Shown here in pieces: positions 13,144-23,970 of a stretch of DNA of 64,000 bases. The translations under genes and the position numbers were made by a program. Numbering within the stretch: position 1 is the stretch's first letter; each line of letters begins with the position of its first letter. The notes under the pieces were generated by a model that did no database searches, was not told the origin of the DNA, and worked only from the letters and a program-made list of their open reading frames with translations. The stretch lies in the NCBI GenBank assembly GCA_025024175.1, contig QCXZ01000003.1:14900392-14964391 (forward strand), written 5' to 3'. Origin of the DNA: Rhyzopertha dominica. Taxonomy: Eukaryota > Arthropoda > Insecta > Coleoptera > Bostrichidae.

Positions 13144-13298
13144 CTAGCGTTTCCAATTTGACGATCTGGACAATATCACAATTCTCTCGAACTTCCAGAT
13201 ATGTTATTTCACACTTGTAATTAGCTTCATCTTCAACCTTTACTGGAGATATTTTCAGCAGCGCCTCGGTACCTGAAGGTTCGTATTCGACAGCCATT
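13144..13298 (-). CDS. Internal exon: C-terminal half of an Ig domain (Sidestep-like cell-surface protein?)
   Basis: This is a 155-base exon of a minus-strand gene. Upstream is a pyrimidine-rich tract ending TTTTTGCAG (AG at 13300-13299). Downstream is CTAG followed by GTAAGT (GT at 13143-13142), a near-ideal donor. The exon adds one base to complete a split codon, then 51 codons, then one base (G) of the next. The peptide contains VEDEANYKCEITYLEVREN, holding the D-x-A-x-Y-x-C signature of Ig strands E-F (Cys at residue 29 of the run), then a second Cys (residue 40) and a strand-G-like VQIVKLETL end. This is a V-type Ig fold half, and the first half should lie in an upstream exon at higher coordinates. 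The 'CEITYLEV' style with an extra Cys reminds me of insect Sidestep-family adhesion receptors (partners of Beat proteins in motor-axon guidance), but that is recall, not a search. I found no neighbouring exon in this window, consistent with very large introns. Confidence 0.85.
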
Positions 13299-13910
13299 CT
13301 GCAAAAAGGAAAAACTTGCTTTCAATATCAGAAGTTTCTGAACTACCCTTTTAAGAATAATGTGAAGACAAGCGGATTGAACAAGAGACGATTTAATTAT
13401 TTATATAGTGTGTGCTTTAGATAGAAAAGCAAAAAATCATACGCCACTTTTAAACCTATATGAATTTATCAACTGCAGTCGTGTGACACTCTAACTAAAT
13501 AAAAGGTTTGTATCCATCCTGCATTCTCATTAAAAAGAAGAATACAGTCCTTCCAAAAATTAATTAAAACAGACACCTTTTGGAATCCTAGGATACGATA
13601 AACGAAATATTTAAGAATACTTCTTTGACAATTAACAACACATATGTCGCTGGCTGGTGACTCAGTTTACTGCTCCCGAAAATAAACAAACTATTCTAAA
13701 ATTTTTGAGTTCATATACCTGCCTAAACAGGCGTAAATGCTTTCAGCGTCCATAATGTTAGATAATGTTTTCGGAAAAATCGCTGTCACTATAAAACACT
13801 GACAAGTTCAACTTTAATATACTTAAATACAACTTAATGATATTATGTCAATTGGCCTTTAGATTAGAACTGCAGACTTGTACAAAAGAATGATGGCTTC
13901 ATAGTCACTG
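13299..13910. other. Intron sequence upstream of the Ig exon
   Basis: It begins, in gene orientation, just before the acceptor at 13299-13300. Besides the pyrimidine tract immediately next to the exon, nothing is recognised. It runs into a plus-strand retroelement relic at 13911. Confidence 0.5.
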
Positions 13911-15060
13911 ATGTCTTCAAGTAAACGAACAATATGCATTGGACCAGAATTCACAAAATACGTACACACGTTCAAGAACCATAAGATGCAACGTTACAAT
14001 GATTTAGCTAAACGTTTGAGTTTAGAGATTAGAAATGACGTCATAAGTGACCACAAAGGATTCATTGGTATAAAATATAACCTTATAAATATTTTGAACT
14101 ACATGTTATATAATCGTTCACAATTTACAGAATGCAAGAATACAAGATCGGTCGCTTTCCCTGTTGATAAGGGAGTTTGTCAAGTGTTCAGTGTAGAGTC
14201 CTTATTGTTCGTTAAGTATGTTAATGACCATACTAAATGTATAAGTCCGCGATGCACTCTTTACTTATACGGTGATGACATGAAGATATTAAATCTAATT
14301 AGAAACAATAATAATTGTCTAGTTTTACAAAGCTGCTTAAGTTCCTTAAAATTGTAGTGTTTATGCAAACAAATTGGTATAAATACAGAAAATTGTAAGG
14401 TAGTGACATTCTCGCCAAAGTTGTCAAATCTTGATTTCCAGTACTGCATATCTCGTCAAACTTTAGATAGATGTGATATAATAATGGATATGGGTGTGTT
14501 GATGGATTCGTCTTTGTCAGTTGTTCCTCAATAAACTATATATGTCAGGAGGCGTTGAAGTTGCTATTTCTTTGTGCGTAATACTGCTGATTTGAGCAGT
14601 GCTGAGTGCTTTATTGAGTTGTTTGCTGTATGTTCATCTTTCTGCTACGTACATATAAAATAGATGTGCTGGAATGTATTCAACGCAAATTTTGTAAGTA
14701 TCTATATTATAAGAAGCATGGAATATATCATGAACAACGTTAACCCCATAATCAACTGTTACCTGAATTAAAGATGTGTTCCCTCTAAGTAATAAGTCAA
14801 TTTTGGAGATTATTATTCTTGCATGACGTAATGCATATAATAGTTTATTGTTCAGAGCTCCTGAAATTATGTTTAATGTACCTAGAGGAGGATCACGTAA
14901 TGCACGCACCTTTTCCATAAGTACTACACGCACATCACAGCACTACCGTTCCCCAAAGTTTAGTATATGTCGTAGTTATAATATAAATCAAAATTTCCTT
15001 GACATATTTGATAACAAGGCTGCTTTCATTTCTGCTTGTAGTAAACTGTTGTTTTAAAAT
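13911..15060 (+). pseudogene. Jockey/CR1-like non-LTR retrotransposon RT relic
   Basis: Successive plus-strand frames spell out a non-LTR reverse transcriptase in order. LYNRSQFTE (about 14120) is the 'Y-L-S-N-R-x-Q' motif. PVDKGVCQVFSVESLLFVKY stands where 'GVPQGSVLGPLLF' is expected. CTLYLYGDDMKI (about 14255-14290) is catalytic motif C with the two Asp intact. After a frame change come NCKVVTFSPKLSNLDFQY and GVLMDSSLS (14376-14520), the 'K-C-x-V-x-S-F' and 'D-L-G-V-x-x-D' motifs. LECIQRKFCKYLYYKKHG (about 14670-14725) matches the thumb-like 'L-E-x-V-Q-R-K-F' helix, and VPRGGSRNARTFSI (about 14880) the C-terminal 'R-x-S-R-x-x-R-T-F' motif. Stops and shifts between blocks show it is dead. 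Endonuclease and ORF1 parts are not visible, so it is 5'-truncated, as is usual for non-LTR insertions. It lies in the presumed intron upstream of the Ig exon, on the opposite strand. Confidence 0.85.
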
Positions 15061-15589
15061 TAATTTTGCTATGTATCTGTACACCGCTACGTTTGACCAT
15101 CATGCATATATCTGTATCCACAATGTGTCCTAAAAAGGAAATTCATCTATTCTAATCGCGAATATCTCTTTCTAATGTCTATGCTACAACCTAGATGTAT
15201 GTCGTAACTCAGCAATAAACTGATGACGAAAATTAGTTCTTTACCGATTTGAATAGTACCTACCTGTCTCTAAAATTCTTCTAGGACTTTAAATGTCTGG
15301 ATACAGATATATAACAATCGTTAGTGATTAATGAATAGTTGGGCAGTTCTCTGAAGATGCCTCTTGTGACCGTAGATGAAAAGTTGTCATCGAAGAGGTG
15401 TTCCANCTCGGATGCCNAGATGATTATTTACGTATGTAGTAATTAATGATAATACATAGTACGGCATATTAAACTATCTCCGTTCTAATTTAGTATTCAA
15501 AACCTATACTAGCGTATATTCCTCAATGATTGACAGAAAATATATGTAACTTGCATATGGTTTTCAGCTTATATAAAAGGTACAAGGAT
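15061..15589. other. No gene seen
   Basis: AT-rich sequence following the RT relic, with several single unknown bases near 15406-15417. Its first part may be decayed 3' sequence of that retroelement. I recognise no other feature. Confidence 0.5.
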
Positions 15590-16030
15590 ATCCACGTAAA
15601 ATGAGCGTTAAAATCTGGGGCCCACCCGGGTGAATGTTTATTTGGGAAATAAAGCTGTTATTGTCACAAGCAGTGGCAAGCTCGGAGCAGCGAAATAAGA
15701 TTTATACAAAAATACGAAACAGTCATAAATCATGCCGGTTAAAATACGACGGATACGGGAGAGCGCGCTTCTCTCCCTGACAAGGAAAAAATGCAAAATG
15801 ACAGGAATATTTATAAGTTTTCAATAGATGGGCCCTCTCAGTGTCCATTTTTCACGTCAGCGATTATAACGCGGTTCATTTAAATACGATATATCACGGT
15901 ACTTCAAGATAGCAAAGCTAAACTGAAAATAAAAGATATATGGTCTTTTGGGATCAATCGCAGGGTCTTTTCCGCGAAGCACCGCAGGCAATTTTTAAAA
16001 CTTGTCGGTGTAACCAACCGCGAAAGGGAC
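15590..16030. promoter_or_regulatory. Candidate conserved non-coding element
   Basis: A GC-richer, high-complexity island. Words include TGTTTATTTGGG (forkhead-like), GCTGTTATTGTCAC (Sox-like core ATTGT), and blocks such as GGGAGAGCGCGCTTCTCTCC. No coding frame is convincing. It sits just left of the mariner insertion and within the presumed gene. Read as enhancer-like by texture and motif resemblance only. Confidence 0.28.
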
Positions 16031-16253
16031 GAATATGAGGAATTGCGTAAATTTAAAGCACCATCAATAACACCGTGGCTCCTTTTAAATTTCCTTGTCT
16101 TCGTTCTAGATATATATCCAAATATAGTTTGCTATCCAAAGCAGAGTTCTGTTCAGATTGCAAATGGAGTTTACGCTATGCGCAGATCAAGGTTTTATCA
16201 ATTTGAGAAATTCAAAATTCTGGGAGTTTGAGTGAATAAAAGAAAACAAAATA

Positions 16254-16285
16254 CGAAGCATGTTTTTTAAGTAAGTACCGTTTTG
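16254..16285. repeat. Mariner left terminal inverted repeat
   Basis: 32 bp, starting CGAAGCATG right after the TA at 16252-16253. It pairs with 17547-17578 with two mismatches. Confidence 0.93.
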
Positions 16286-16351
16286 GAATTAAAAAAAGAC
16301 GTGCAAAGGTATCGCAATAATTTTATCTTACATGAAAGCCTGTACCTTAAT

Positions 16352-17416
16352 CTACTGTTCTACATAATTTCCGTGAATATTGAGGCACTTGTCACAACGT
16401 GGCACCAGTTTTTGAATACCCTCCTCATAAAATTCTGCCGCCTGACTACAACCACTGTATCACAAATGTTTCGACTTCGTTATCGTCTTGAAGACGCTGA
16501 CCACCCAGGTGCTTCTTCAAGTGCAGGAACAAATGGTAGTCGCTGGGCGCCAGATCAGGGCTGTATGGAGGATGATCTAGAGTTTCCCATGTAAAAGATT
16601 TGATGAGATCTTTGGTCCGATTAGCCACATGTAGACGGGCATTGTCATGCAGCAAAACGATACCCTTACTCAACTTGCCACGTCTTTTGTTCTGGATTGC
16701 ACGACGCAGATTGTTCAATGTCTTACAATAAGACGCTGCATTGATTGTCCCATTACGAGGCAGAAACTCCACTAGCAATACTCCTTTTCTGTCCCAAAAA
16801 ACTGTGCACATGATTTTCCGGGCAGAAATTGTTTGCTTAAACTTCACTTTTTTGGGTGATGATGAATGTCGCCATTCCATGGATTGTTGTATCGATTCTG
16901 GTGTGACGTAGGCCACCCATGTTTCGTCACCAGTAACAATTTGGTCTAAAAAATCTTCACCTTCATTGTGGTACCGCTCAAGGAAAGTCAATGCACTGCC
17001 TAAACGTTGGGTTTTGTGCAAATCCGTCAACATTTTCGGAACCCAACGTGAACACAATTTCCGGTAATTCAAGTTCTCGGTCACAATGCGATACAAAACA
17101 CTACGAGAATATTGAGGAAAGTAGTCGCACAATGATGAAATTGTAAAGCGTCTGTTTTCTCTCACCTTTTCGTTCACTTTCTGCACCAAATCTTCATTAA
17201 CGACCGAAGGACGCCCATTCCGTTTTTCATCATGCACATTTGTGCGGCCATCTTTAAATGCTCTCACCCATTTCCTTACCATTCCATCACTCATAATGTT
17301 TTGTCCGTATAACAGATCTCACGATGAATATCGATCGGTTTTACGCCTTTAGCACTAAGAAATCGTATAACAGCCCGTACTTCACAATCGGCGGGACTCA
17401 CGATTGTCGGAGGCAT
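16352..17416 (-). pseudogene. Mariner transposase, D,D34D, two frameshifts
   Basis: The enzyme cuts and pastes its own element at TA sites. The likely start is the ATG at 17416 (protein begins MPPTIVSPADCEVRAVIRFL, the usual mariner N-terminal helix-turn-helix). After HREIC the frame is lost by one base near 17311, then resumes as YGQNIMSDGMVRKW. A long open run (16446-17294) contains the catalytic triad: first Asp in VTGDETWV, second in LLHDNARLH, third in YSPDLAPSDYHLF, with 34 residues between the second and third, diagnostic of mariner. A second shift near 16445, after VIQWL, is followed by SQAAEFYEEGIQKLVPRCDK and a stop at 16352-16354. Total span is 1065 bases, about 355 codons, the normal family length (about 340-355). 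All three Asp residues are present, so inactivity is due only to the two indels, if these are not assembly errors. Subfamily was not determined. Confidence 0.93.
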
Positions 17417-17546
17417 CTTAAACACTCAGTAAACAACGTATACAATGAAGAATCAAACTGTAATGGCGTCAGTGCGTAGACAAGAGATGTAGGTAACCAG
17501 CGCGCATGCGCGGAACGCCGACCGTAGCGCTGCGGCGGCGGAATCG

Positions 17547-17578
17547 CAAGACGGTACTTACTTAAAAAACATGCCTCG
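17547..17578. repeat. Mariner right terminal inverted repeat
   Basis: 32 bp ending ACATGCCTCG just before the TA at 17579-17580. It is the inverted partner of 16254-16285. Confidence 0.93.
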
Positions 17579-20500
17579 TATTAACTCTCTAGGGACTTCC
17601 ACTGGTTTGTACAATAATTATGACTGTTTGAGAATGCTGGTGATTTAATAGTTTAAATACATTAAATATGTCTTGAATAATTTTTTTCCGGAGTAAGTTA
17701 GAAGTTTTCAGAACAGCATTTTCTGGATTTGAAAAAACAGATTATAGTATACAGGATGACTCAAATTCGAGTGCAGTCGTAGATATCTCGGTTTTTATAG
17801 GTAAGTGACACACAATTCGTGTACATTTGGCGANGTTGCGCAAAATATGTGTTCATTCCACAATCAAGATATAATTGCATTTAGTTTGTTTATGTTTCTA
17901 CCTGCCAACNAAAATCAAATAATGACTGGCAAATTAAAACAATAGAATAAAGAACAACTTGATACGATTCAAATTTATTAGGCCCTCCATAGAAAGCTAT
18001 TTTTTTGAAGTTGCATCGAAATTTATCGGCAAAAGAACGCGGGAATAAGAACTTCAAGCTTCGGTTTAAGCGGTAGTTTGTTGTCCATCTTTCGTTGCTT
18101 TCTTTAACACAGACAGACACACACGGACATTTTTATTTCAGTTTAATAACGACCCATCACATTCAGCTAGAAAAATGTCTGCAAACCTAAACTTGCCTTA
18201 AGTACAGTTTGGACAATAATAATAAAAGCAAATTATAAACTAAATTCATGTCAGCTAGCTTTCCACTCTGGTGGTAATAACAGACATTTAAATTTTACAC
18301 CTGGCTGGTGGATAAAATTAATAAAGATAGCAATTTTCAGAACAGGTTTGTTTAATCTTAACAATATGTAGGTATATTTGATTAATTGAAAACCCTAGAC
18401 AAAAAAACAAATTAGAAATCAACAAACATTTAAAATTAATGTGTAGGTAGGTTTATGGCATAAGAGCCTTCTAATGGGACCATACATTTATGAGGGAACA
18501 CTAAATGCAAGCAGGTAGCTCCAGTTTGTTGTAAGAGGCACGCTTCCGTATTATATTTACGATCTTCCACTAATCAGTTATAAGACGGCAACATAGGACG
18601 GCGCCCCACCACACAACGGTGTGTTGGTCAGAAAATATTTGAATGAACGTTTTCAAAATAAACTGATATGAAATAGTGGTGCAAGTGTAATGCCCAGTCC
18701 GGTTCCCAGATTTTAAGTCCAAAGTGCAGACTAACTGTCAAACGTTCTTATAACAACCTAGTAACGCATTCCTCGTCGCACAATTCAATGAGCCATAAGT
18801 AACATTACAAAGGCATCTGACCAATATAAGGTTTCATCAAAATGAGGTCTGTTCGAGCATTTGTTGTAGCAGTTTATTTGTAAAGCTGATTTACCCTTAT
18901 TCTTCGTTCTGCAGTACAAAAAAATTATTATTCGATCAAGTATAGCGTCTTACTAAAAACTGAATTGTCATGGTAAAAATCATGGTCGTCACCATGTAGA
19001 GCAGAAAAAGTTGATGCTTCTAATAAAATAAAAACGAAAATGCCAACTTATTCAAAAAACCTAAAAAATTAAAAAAAATATATTTTATTTTCCAACATTT
19101 TGCTGGGCTTAAGAACGCGCAACTTTGTCGATTTTAACGCTGTCTATCATCCTCGAATTTGATTCACTCGTATAATCTTCAATTGAAACAAAATAGGTAG
19201 TTGACGATATTGCCGAATAATATAATTTTCATTTTGAAAAATCGATGGTATTCGAGGTGCGCAAGACTATAGAGAGTCGTTTAAAATTTGACATAAAATG
19301 GTTTTGGTCTTCCTTAAGTCGCACAAAATTAATTTTACATCACTGTGGATTATTTCACAAATATTAATTTTGCTCACATGATTTCAAAACAGCGTGATCC
19401 CCTTTAAATATACGTTACATTTTCGCAAAGTAATACAAGATTATGATTACAAAAATCTCTTTTGTCAGAAAAGTTGCTTTTTACCTGTATCCATCCTAGG
19501 CTTCTTTGACTTAATTCGTTCATCCTATGAAAATGGCAAGCACCAAACAGAAAAGAAATTGAAAAGCATTTTTTGTAATTACATTCACTTTACGTTTTAG
19601 TTATTATTAAACAGTGCCGACTTAGGTATGGCTAAACATAAAAAAACAATCGCAATTATAAAGAAGCACTTTAATTGAAGGCTATATGAATATGACTAAT
19701 AAGTATAGTACCATATAATTTTCTTAAGAAATGTAAGGAAGCCTACAATATAACTTAGTGCTTGTAGAATGACAATAACCAGGCTTGCACGGATAACTTC
19801 AAATGGTACAGGAATAAAGTACGGGCATTAAATCATAAGTGTTCGAGCGGAGGGTGCTAGGATACATTCTAAAATATAATAAAATGGGCAAGCTTCAATA
19901 ACATTTATCAACTTAAATGATAAACAAAGCTTTGGTACGATACTGAATTGTTATAAGTAGTCCTACGTGCGATTAAATACTTTAATTTAAGAAAACGAAG
20001 GCTTTTTTCGAGAACAAATTCCAAAGTTTGATTGAATTGCATTCGACCTATCATTACAACAGCTTTGAAAGGGTTATTAATTAATATGACGCTGTTATAT
20101 TCCAGTAATTCCTAGTACCAGTTCGTATGCCTACGGTTTTTTTTTCTATTTTGGCACTCGAGAACGGGAATGCTATTTAGAAAACCCGGTTTCTTTACAG
20201 TTGAGCTGCATGAAAGGAATACAATTTGCTAACATCACCTGCAGATGGGAAACAAGACAAGGAAGACAGGTTCCAGCAACAGTAAAACAGCAAAGTGACG
20301 TAAGTCAAAGGCAGGTCAGTTTTATCGTATCAAATGTACTGCCCCAGTTTTCTCAAGTTTCCTTTACCCGCTAAATGAAGTCGTCTCTCATCTTCAGTAA
20401 CCCTGATTTATGAAATAATAACACATCCACAATTGTTTGGTTATTGGTATACATGGATAGGTATACCAAATTTAATAAAGTACGTTGCTAAAGAAAAACC

Positions 20501-23500
20501 GGCTAATTGCATTAGTCGCAATTTAGTAGAAAGAGAAAAAGTCAAATCATAGTGCGGAAGAACAGAAATACATTTGCTTTCAACAGGAAGTATGGCCAAA
20601 AACACCTTTACCAAAACTGAAACTTGTCGGTAAATTCTAGAAGTTATTACTGCACCAAATCTGGGCGAAATTACGAAAGATTTCACCACTAGTACAATTA
20701 ATGAATTTAATAAAAGCCGCCTACCATACCGACGAAGTACGAATAAAACTGTTTTGCACTGCTGTGCGCAATTATATTAGAGCAGAACAAGACCTTTGTT
20801 AAACCGAAGTGCCCAGAACAGAATTAGTAGACGGTACCCAACTTTAATGAAAACTAAACCGATGTAGACAAAAGACATTTCCCGGGTGGAGACAGCCTTG
20901 TTAAGCCTCTAATTTAAAGTGCGGTTTAGGATAACTAAATATGGAATTCTACGCATCTTAACGCTCACGGCAAAAAAAATAATAATGAAAGACATATGAA
21001 AAGGTTCTGATTGCACAGTTAAAACCAAATCTCAGCAGGCATACCTTTAGTATTAAATTGTCCAAGAATTTTACCGCTTCTTGCGAAAAAATAGTATGAC
21101 AATAAATTTAAGAACCTTCTCCAACAAAACTGCTGCAGGTTAAAAAACTATGCCCACTAACTCAGGGCAGAAGAAGTCATCGCCAGTTTTGCTGGTAACT
21201 AGTGACGCATCGCATCAAAATGAAAATGATGGCGGTTTAATACACAAATATAAAAGAAAACTCGCTCCCTACTTGGATCAACCGCTATTGCAACCAAATA
21301 AGAGATTGTCTAAAGTGAGAAATCCATAATTTATAGTGAACATATGTACCAACAAATAAGTAATTATAGCTGTAAAGAAAATTTACGTGCTGTCCATTAT
21401 TTTTTGTCTTACACGGGAGAGAATGCCTTGAGTTGTAGATCTTTAAATTTCTTCCCATGTAAACGAACCAGAGGTTCCTTGAACACGCTGTAGCAGTTCA
21501 TGTTAACTACTCACTGCACCAGTAAAGTTAGGTCGGGGATAGCGGAGGTCAAAGTAGAGTTCTCTGAGCTCATGAACTGTAGGTAAGAGTTTTTCATAAA
21601 AGCACAATGCATATACATTCAGTGGAAAATTTTCATTAAGCTTGGCGACCAGCGTTCTTAGAATATTTAAATACAATGCAGAATACAAATTCTTGTGGTA
21701 AATAAAATGCCGGAACTAAATTTATAGTTTTACGTTAGGATTAATGTTGGTCTAGAAATGTTAATTTTTGCTGTTTATAATTCTTTCGTGCGCAAATTCT
21801 GATTAATCCGTTCAAATTATATTTTCTAAATTTGCGGGATCTTCTACGATATGTCTTAATACTTCGTCACATAATGCATTGTTTTGCTCAGCATATGGAG
21901 AAACCATGCTATTTACAGGTGTGAACTTGTAATCTTGTCACTTTTGCTTCTTTAATTTTTTTTGTATAGACGAATTGTAGAAGCCCAACTCTGTACTGGC
22001 ATTTTTATAGATGCTCAAGGTAAGCTTTAAAATAAGCTTCATTTTATTCATCAGATGTCAGAGGGCGAATTCTCTGAGTATTTGTCGTAACAGCAATAAA
22101 TTGTGAAAAGTTTGCTTCAATTTGTCTGAACTTTTGCTTAGTCATTGCTAGCAAGTTTAGAAAACGTTCGTTAAACGTTCTACATCTTCCGCTAACAATT
22201 CTACTATATTCCTCATGAATGTAAAATACATTTAAAATATTAGAGTCCGAATTGTTCATTATTTTCAACACATAGACAGCTGTATTCAACGGAGATGACG
22301 CTTATACGGGGTTGATTTCTGAATTCTTAGTGCCGCCTTTTTGTAACTGCTGCCAAGCTACAATATGCACGGCGACTGTATTGACGGTTGCAGATCAATG
22401 TCACCCCAAGCTCCGAACTGTGAGCTCTCTGCAACCTTAAAGTTAATTATCTCACAAAATACTACAGACTATGTTGTAAATACACATTCCCAGGCGTTTT
22501 CTCGTATTATTAAAATATATCAAAAAATTCAATCGGCAGATGACAAATATACGTCACTGTTCTGAGAGGCGGCAAATTAATTTAATTGATTATTTCCATA
22601 AGCGCCCTGGATGCATGAATCATTTATAGAAAGCCTGTATGTGTTAGGTCGACAGATTTGTTTTGTTTCAGTCAATAAGCCATCTTGTCGCGTTTGTTTA
22701 TCTGTTAACAGTTCATAGAGATGCTTCAAGCAGTAAATAGATTTGTCATAGTTTTACTTATTTCGAATGTTGTTAATTTTATTTATATAGTTGAGTGTTT
22801 TTGTTTTATGTTCTGTTCGCCTCACCTAGCCAATAAAGTTCCTTTTCACTAGGTTTTTTAAATATCATAAGCAAACATTTCAAAAATAAATAAAGTAACT
22901 AGCAAAAATAGTTTTTGGCATATGTCTCAAAATCTCTTGACGACAGCTACTCATAACCAGATATCAAATTAAAGAGAAATGAATTCTACAGTTACATGTA
23001 GAACAATAATTGATATACAGTTCCTTCGGATATCAATGATTACATATTGCTGAATCTTAAAGTCTATATTGCAGTAAGTATTAATACTAAGCAACTATTT
23101 GTGAGTGTAATTAGTAGGTAGTGCCCTTCTTGAACTACGAAACTGTTCAGTTCTACCTTACTCCGTTTTCGAAAATTAATTATTTTTAGAGGGCGTCGAA
23201 AGACGTCACATTTTTCGAGTAACTATGAAACTATCTAATTTATAACCTACAAATGCTTATCAAACTAATTACATATTAATGAGAAACCAAAAACTGTAAT
23301 AATGCGAGAATGTTCCATTTAAAATGACTAACTTAGCGTATATTTCGGGTATAACCGGTAGATCGTACTTGATAACCTCTATGTATAAATTCTTTTCGTG
23401 AATGACCCTATATACAGCGCATTCAAAATTAACAAATGAGCGCAACAGTTAATGTTAGGGTGAGAATAGCTATTAGAACAAGACAACTGTGTTACTTAAA

Positions 23501-23516
23501 ATCAATGCCCACTCTG

Positions 23517-23538
23517 CCCCCCCCCCCCCATCCCCCCC
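23517..23538. repeat. Poly-C tract
   Basis: A run of 13 C, then AT, then 7 C. On the minus strand this gives two G-runs able in principle to form a G-quadruplex. It stands out in a GC-poor neighbourhood. Exact run length may be a sequencing artefact. Confidence 0.85.
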
Positions 23539-23739
23539 AGCTACGGTCTCACAACAAAGTTCCAGCATGGTAATATTCATATTGTCATGCACTAGCTGTA
23601 GCTTTACTATTCATTGAATTAAGTATTTTATAAACATAATACATGGTATATTTGAATTAATCTAATCATCCAGGTAATTTAACCAACTAATTTATACAAC
23701 ACGAGAGGCAATGTATACGTGCCCTGAAAAAAGCATCAC

Positions 23740-23970
23740 CTGTAGTTACGTAGCCCGTGGCAATTGATATACGCATACCCAGTGATGTTGAGATACATCG
23801 ACAAACGAGAGATGAAAGTTTGCCATGCATTGTACTCTCTATTCCATTTGTATTCTATAATGAACTATTTTTCTGTACGGCTTTTACCTCCGGGGTTGAA
23901 AACCGGATGGAAACCTCTACGGGAGATGCCGTGATAAACGTCGGGTTTTCAGGGGAAAAACAATAGAACA
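23740..23970. promoter_or_regulatory. Candidate conserved non-coding element
   Basis: A GC-richer, complex island with a 69-codon plus frame (23757-23966) that has no recognisable domain. The 3' part contains METSTGDAV in that frame, which looks like the tail motif seen in some Penelope-like element proteins, so it may instead be another retroelement end. I cannot decide between the two. Confidence 0.22.

Larger units (their letters stand above)
16254..17578 (-). mobile_element. Near-complete mariner element (about 1.3 kb)
   Basis: The element is bounded by 32-bp terminal inverted repeats at 16254-16285 and 17547-17578 (30 of 32 positions match, beginning CGARGCATGTTTTTTAAGT) and flanked on both sides by the dinucleotide TA (16252-16253 and 17579-17580), the expected mariner target duplication. 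Its length of 1325 bp is typical of mariner. It carries one transposase gene on the minus strand that is broken twice. Both ends and the target duplication are well preserved, so it is a relatively recent insertion compared with the other relics here. Confidence 0.95.

Noticed and set aside
22700..22860. AATAAAGTTCC as a polyadenylation signal of a retrocopy or gene
   Set aside because: No coding frame precedes it and no A-tail follows. The hexamer is expected by chance in AT-rich DNA.
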